From contig CAYQZW010000072.1 in assembly GCA_964422065.1 (NCBI GenBank), positions 1 to 9,317 of the forward strand: 9,317 nucleotides of DNA, given 5' to 3'. Source of the stretch: S141-55 sp964422065 (GTDB taxonomy: Bacteria > Hydrothermota > Hydrothermia > WGAB01). The notes below the pieces were generated by a model that was not told the DNA's origin, ran no database searches, and saw nothing but the letters and a program-made list of their open reading frames with translations. Position 1 is the stretch's first letter; the number at the start of each line of letters is the position of its first letter. The translations under genes were made by a program, and so were the position numbers. Shown piece after piece: positions 6,236 to 9,317 of the stretch.

Positions 6236-7501
6236 GTGATCACGATCGTTGTAGGACTCCAGTGGGGCGATGAAGGCAAAGGGAAGGTCATTGACCACCT
6301 TTCCCAAGACCATGAGATCATCGTTCGGTTTCAAGGGGGCGCCAACGCTGGCCACACCGTCTATCTCGAGGACCAGCCGTTGATCTTCCACCTGTTGCCC
6401 ACGGGGCTCCATCGTCCGGAGAAAATCGGGGTGATCGGTCCCGGCGTGGTTTTGGACATCCAGCAACTTGTGCAAGAGATCCAGGAGATGGAAAAATATG
6501 CCGGATCCCTGGAAGACCGGCTCTGGATCGATCCCCGAACCACCCTGGTCCTCCCCGTCCATCAGGCCGAGGACGGATGGGAAGAGGAACTCAAAGGAGG
6601 GGTAGGGTCGACCCGACGGGGGATTGGCCCGACGTATCGGGACCTTTATGCCCGGATCGGGGTACGCGTGGGAGACCTCCTCAAGCCGGAGCCCCTCAAA
6701 GCCAAACTCAAGGCCGCCCTGGACTTCAATAATCAGATCCTCGGGGCACGATACGGGAAACCCCCATTTCTCCTGGACACGGTGTACCCGCAACTCTTGG
6801 AATGGGCCACCATCATCCGCCCCTATATCCGGGACACCCATTGGTTCCTGAGAGACGCCCTGAAGGCCAACCGGGCGATCCTCTTTGAAGGCGCCCAAGG
6901 AACCCTTTTGGATATCTTTTTCGGCACTTATCCCTATGTGACCTCCTCCCATACCCTGGCTTCAGGTGCCCTGATCAGCCTGGGGATCGGCCCCAGAGAG
7001 GTAGACCGGATTTATGGGGTGACCAAGGCCTACACCACACGGGTCGGCAAAGGGCCGTTCCCCACAGAATTAAAAGACGAACATGGGACCTTCCTACGGG
7101 AACGTGGCCATGAATACGGCGCCACGACCGGCCGTCCCCGACGCTGCGGCTGGCTGGACCTCGTCTTGCTCAAGTACGCGGTCTCCCTCAACGGCATCAC
7201 CCATCTGGTGGTGACCAAGGTGGATGTGCTCTCCGGACTCCCGGAAGTGAAGGTGGCAACCTCCTACCGCCTGGACGGCCAGGACCTGAAGGTACCTCCG
7301 GCGATGGCCGATGACCTGGCCCGGGTTCAGCCTCAGTACACGGTCTTCCCGGGTTGGTCCGACTTCCCACCTCCGAGACAAAAGGAAGACCTTCCAGAGG
7401 CGATGCGGAAGTACCTGGACTTCATCTCGGACTCGGTTGGGGTCCCGATCGGGTACATCTCCTACGGGAGGCGAACCGATGAGATCCTGGCTCTCATCTG
7501 A
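6236..7501 (+). CDS. purA: Adenylosuccinate synthase
   Basis: PurA joins IMP and aspartate using GTP to give adenylosuccinate, the committed step to AMP (cytoplasm). The 421-residue product is slightly shorter than the E. coli enzyme, which is normal. Motifs are GLQWGDEGKGKVID (7-20, P-loop with catalytic Asp12), GGANAGHT (34-41, catalytic His40), GVGSTRRGIGPTY (122-134), EGAQGTLLDIFFGTYPYVTS (218-237), YGVTKAYTTRVGKGPFPTE (260-278), GATTGRPRRCGWLD (295-308) and TKVDVLSG (327-334). All expected catalytic elements are present. The start is GTG at 6236; it puts the P-loop at the family position, and no upstream in-frame start is better. A -10-like box ends 7 nt before it and no Shine-Dalgarno is seen. 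Its last 23 bp overlap the following PASTA gene in another frame. Confidence 0.97.
   Translation: MITIVVGLQWGDEGKGKVIDHLSQDHEIIVRFQGGANAGHTVYLEDQPLIFHLLPTGLHRPEKIGVIGPGVVLDIQQLVQEIQEMEKYAGSLEDRLWIDPRTTLVLPVHQAEDGWEEELKGGVGSTRRGIGPTYRDLYARIGVRVGDLLKPEPLKAKLKAALDFNNQILGARYGKPPFLLDTVYPQLLEWATIIRPYIRDTHWFLRDALKANRAILFEGAQGTLLDIFFGTYPYVTSSHTLASGALISLGIGPREVDRIYGVTKAYTTRVGKGPFPTELKDEHGTFLRERGHEYGATTGRPRRCGWLDLVLLKYAVSLNGITHLVVTKVDVLSGLPEVKVATSYRLDGQDLKVPPAMADDLARVQPQYTVFPGWSDFPPPRQKEDLPEAMRKYLDFISDSVGVPIGYISYGRRTDEILALI
7467..7471 (+). promoter_or_regulatory. Shine-Dalgarno of the PASTA gene inside purA
   Basis: GGAGG lies 7 nt upstream of the ATG at 7479, within the final codons of purA. It decides the start of the downstream gene: the same frame is open far back into purA, but only this ATG has a ribosome site and gives a sensible membrane-protein N-terminus. 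Confidence 0.7.
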
Positions 7502-8120
7502 TCCGAGTCCGCCCCCTTCAGCCGATCCTCCAAAAACCAAGCGGATCCGCCTGGTACCCCCTCAATCTCCTGGGAAACAGCGGATTCTACGCATTCTGGC
7601 CATTGGCGGGGTAGGCATAGGCGTATGGATCCTTTTAGGACTCTTGAGCCTCTTCGTAGTCAACTACACCCTCTTGCCGCTGTACACCGGAGGGAAGGTC
7701 ACCCATGTCCCCCATATCGAGGGGCTTCCGCTCCCGGAGGCCCTGGACTCCCTACGGATTCTGGGGCTCCTCCCGGACACCGCAACGAGCCGGTATAGCA
7801 AACTCCCAGAGGGCTTTGTCGTAGAGGCCATCCCAACCCCCGGGATGAAGGTCAAAGTCGGCAGAAAAGTCAAACTGGTCATCTCCAAAGGCGAACACTT
7901 GATTGAGGTGCCGGATGTCATTGGGATGGATTTTGAACTGGGTACTCGGATCCTGGAACAGGAAGGCTTGATCATCGGGTCTACGGAATACACCTTTTCA
8001 GACGAGATCGGACGAAATCGGATCCTCAGTGTGACACCCCCGCCAGGCACCCAGGTTCGGCCTGGGGATACCGTTCGAATCGCGATTTCTTTGGGGCCCC
8101 TTGACTTGGAGATTTACTGA
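7479..8120 (+). CDS. Membrane-anchored protein with two PASTA domains
   Basis: The product has 213 residues from the ATG at 7479. It begins with a Pro/Ser-rich then basic cytoplasmic tail (1-37), followed by one transmembrane segment (about 38-61, AIGGVGIGVWILLGLLSLFV core). Two PASTA repeats follow, facing the periplasm or outside (about 73-137 and 140-206). Each has the typical layout: VPDVIG-like opening (HVPHIEGLPLPEA; EVPDVIGMDFELG), a helix ending in G-L, a P-x-PG turn (AIPTPGMKV; VTPPPGTQV) and a closing VxLxxSxG strand (VKLVISKGE; VRIAISLGP). PASTA domains bind peptidoglycan fragments or beta-lactams in some PknB-type kinases and class B penicillin-binding proteins. This protein has neither a kinase nor a transpeptidase domain, so it may be a cell-wall sensor or scaffold. 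The 23-bp overlap with purA suggests coupled translation. The frame also reads open back to 7311, but that part is only a shadow of purA. Confidence 0.88.
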   Translation: MRSWLSSDPSPPPSADPPKTKRIRLVPPQSPGKQRILRILAIGGVGIGVWILLGLLSLFVVNYTLLPLYTGGKVTHVPHIEGLPLPEALDSLRILGLLPDTATSRYSKLPEGFVVEAIPTPGMKVKVGRKVKLVISKGEHLIEVPDVIGMDFELGTRILEQEGLIIGSTEYTFSDEIGRNRILSVTPPPGTQVRPGDTVRIAISLGPLDLEIY

Positions 8121-8132
8121 GGGGACGTTCGC

Positions 8133-8149
8133 AGCCCGACGCACGGGCT
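8133..8149 (+). other. Short GC-rich hairpin between the PASTA and MFS genes
   Basis: AGCCCG (8133-8138) and CGGGCT (8144-8149) form a perfect 6-bp stem with the loop ACGCA, 12 nt after the PASTA stop. No T-run follows on either strand, so it does not qualify as a standard intrinsic terminator. It could protect an mRNA end, modulate read-through into the transporter gene, or be chance. Confidence 0.3.
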
Positions 8150-8176
8150 CATAAGAAGACACGCGTTGTCACCAAG

Positions 8177-9304
8177 ATGGCCAGGAGTCTCAGACCCTAC
8201 GTCGTTGCGTCGGTGCTATATTACACCGGCTATGCGGCCTATTATGTCCTTCTGAAGCCCCGGATTTACGACCTCGGCGGATCCTATCTTGCACTGCTCC
8301 TCCTGGATAGTATCCCCGCGGGCTTAGGACTCACATCGGTATTGTGGGGATGGTGGGCGGATCGGACCTCCCGAAAACAGGTCTTGCGCTGGGGGATTCT
8401 GGGCAGCGGGATGCTCCTCCTTTTGGCCTTTGCAAAGACCCCCACCCAGATCCTGATCCTGGTGGCCGGCGTCAGTCTATTCCATGCCCTGGTCTTGCCG
8501 GTGATCAGTACGGTGTTCTCCCTTTCCGAAAAGCCCGGAGTGGCCTTTGGCTACTACGCAGGAGCCCAAGGGGCAGGTTGGGCAATCGGCGGTGGCCTCT
8601 CTGGAATCCTGGCGGAACGAATCCCCCTCGGCTATGCCGGGGTATATGGCTTCTCCGCCCTGTGCTTCGGCTTGGCGATCTTCCTCTTCTATCGTACGTA
8701 TCCGGAAGAACCCCTGGAAAAACGGTCGCTCTCCCAGGGACTGCCATTTCACATGACCTTCTCCCGGTTGTTCTGGACCTTTTTAACGGGAATCTTCTTA
8801 TTGTACCTCGGGATCATGTGGGGGTATGGCTTGCTCTCGATCCGTCTTTACGAGGTCTTAGGGAAATCCAAGACCTGGTACGGCTTGATCTGGGCCACAA
8901 TCCCTGCGGGGCTTGCCGTGGTCACAAGCCCCTTTTACGGGCGATGGGTCCATCGGATCGGCCCCCGATCGGTCCTGGTGCTCCTCGCGTTCCTCTACAC
9001 GACGAACATGGGACTCCTGACCCTATTGCCCGGATGGGCCATGGTGCTCTTGTGGGTGATCCCCTTATGGAATCTTTTGGTGATTGTGGTCAACAGCGTC
9101 GCAACAGAACTCAGTGGCGAGGAACACCGAAGTCAAGCCCTTGGAATGGTCAACACCATGATCAATCTGGCGACCGGGTTGGCGTTTTTGGGCGGGATCG
9201 GAGCCGACCGTTTTGGCCGGACCCCTGCCGTGGTCATGGCGGTCATCATCACGGCTCTGAGTGTGGTCCCCGCATTTGTGCTCTTGCGAAGATCCAAAAC
9301 CTGA
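8177..9304 (+). CDS. Major facilitator superfamily transporter
   Basis: This is a 375-residue, very hydrophobic inner-membrane protein, consistent with about 12 helices in two halves joined by a loop at roughly residues 172-195. The MFS loop 2-3 signature appears as GWWADRTSRKQVLRWG (58-73), and a degenerate counterpart GRWVHRIGPRSVL (255-267) occurs in the second half. GYYAGAQGAGWAIGGGLSG (125-143) resembles the helix 5 motif C of proton-driven exporters, and a helix 10-11 segment runs NSVATELSGEEHRSQALGMV (306-325). The substrate cannot be assigned; small size and motif C point weakly to export. The ATG at 8177 is the first start codon after an in-frame stop at 8102, although no Shine-Dalgarno precedes it. 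It is 56 bp downstream of the PASTA gene, perhaps in the same transcript. The protein is complete, ending 13 bp before the window edge. Confidence 0.88.
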   Translation: MARSLRPYVVASVLYYTGYAAYYVLLKPRIYDLGGSYLALLLLDSIPAGLGLTSVLWGWWADRTSRKQVLRWGILGSGMLLLLAFAKTPTQILILVAGVSLFHALVLPVISTVFSLSEKPGVAFGYYAGAQGAGWAIGGGLSGILAERIPLGYAGVYGFSALCFGLAIFLFYRTYPEEPLEKRSLSQGLPFHMTFSRLFWTFLTGIFLLYLGIMWGYGLLSIRLYEVLGKSKTWYGLIWATIPAGLAVVTSPFYGRWVHRIGPRSVLVLLAFLYTTNMGLLTLLPGWAMVLLWVIPLWNLLVIVVNSVATELSGEEHRSQALGMVNTMINLATGLAFLGGIGADRFGRTPAVVMAVIITALSVVPAFVLLRRSKT

Positions 9305-9317
9305 CTCAGCGAAGGAC

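Noticed and set aside
5594..6952. A 452-codon open frame on the minus strand, antisense to the PLD gene and purA
   Set aside because: It spans two well-supported genes and the gap between them, has no family motif and has low-complexity shadow composition. It results from rare TTA, CTA and TCA codons in the sense genes.
7311..7478. An N-terminal extension of the PASTA protein within purA
   Set aside because: The residues are an off-frame reading of purA, rich in Ser/Arg/Thr. The ATG at 7479 has its own GGAGG and gives a normal tail-plus-helix N-terminus.

Overview
The window is a compact bacterial chromosome segment of moderately high GC (roughly 55-58% by eye) with nine protein-coding genes and almost no spare DNA. 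No RNA genes, insertion sequences, CRISPR arrays or phage genes are visible. No gene fixes the taxon. Two features narrow it: a TrmI-type tRNA m1A58 methyltransferase, a family common in thermophiles and actinobacteria, and a secreted phospholipase D-fold protein that ends in what looks like a type IX secretion (T9SS) C-terminal sorting domain. Together they suggest, as inference only, a possibly thermophilic member of the Bacteroidota/Chlorobi/Ignavibacteria side of the tree, or a T9SS-bearing candidate phylum such as WOR-3.

Layout. At the left, a sigma70-like promoter (103-131) drives a stand-alone carbamate kinase gene (204-1172, +). It converges on, and overlaps by 6 bp, the end of a four-gene leftward cluster. 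In transcription order that cluster is a DegT/DnrJ/EryC1 aminotransferase (4736-3558), lipB octanoyltransferase (3512-2796), trmI (2794-2018) and an FkbM-family methyltransferase (2006-1167). The lipB, trmI and fkbM genes are separated by only 1 to 11 bp. A 167-bp divergent intergenic region (4737-4903) holds -10-like boxes for both directions. Rightward from it run the PLD-like secreted protein (4904-6178), purA (6236-7501), a membrane-anchored two-PASTA-domain protein whose start lies inside purA (7479-8120), and a 12-helix major facilitator transporter (8177-9304).

How the genes fit together. PurA (AMP synthesis), LipB (protein lipoylation), TrmI (tRNA stabilisation) and carbamate kinase are housekeeping or central-metabolism enzymes. 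DegT and FkbM are typical of surface-glycan synthesis, but here they bracket lipB and trmI instead of sitting in a glycan locus. The PASTA protein and the PLD protein are predicted to act at or outside the inner membrane. The order looks like close packing of mostly unrelated genes, not one pathway. I do not see a clear new multi-gene system. The points most worth following are the T9SS-like tail on the PLD protein, a recurring TGTANNAT box that may give leaderless transcripts for purA and lipB, the purA/PASTA overlap, and a marked excess of GATC and GGATCC.
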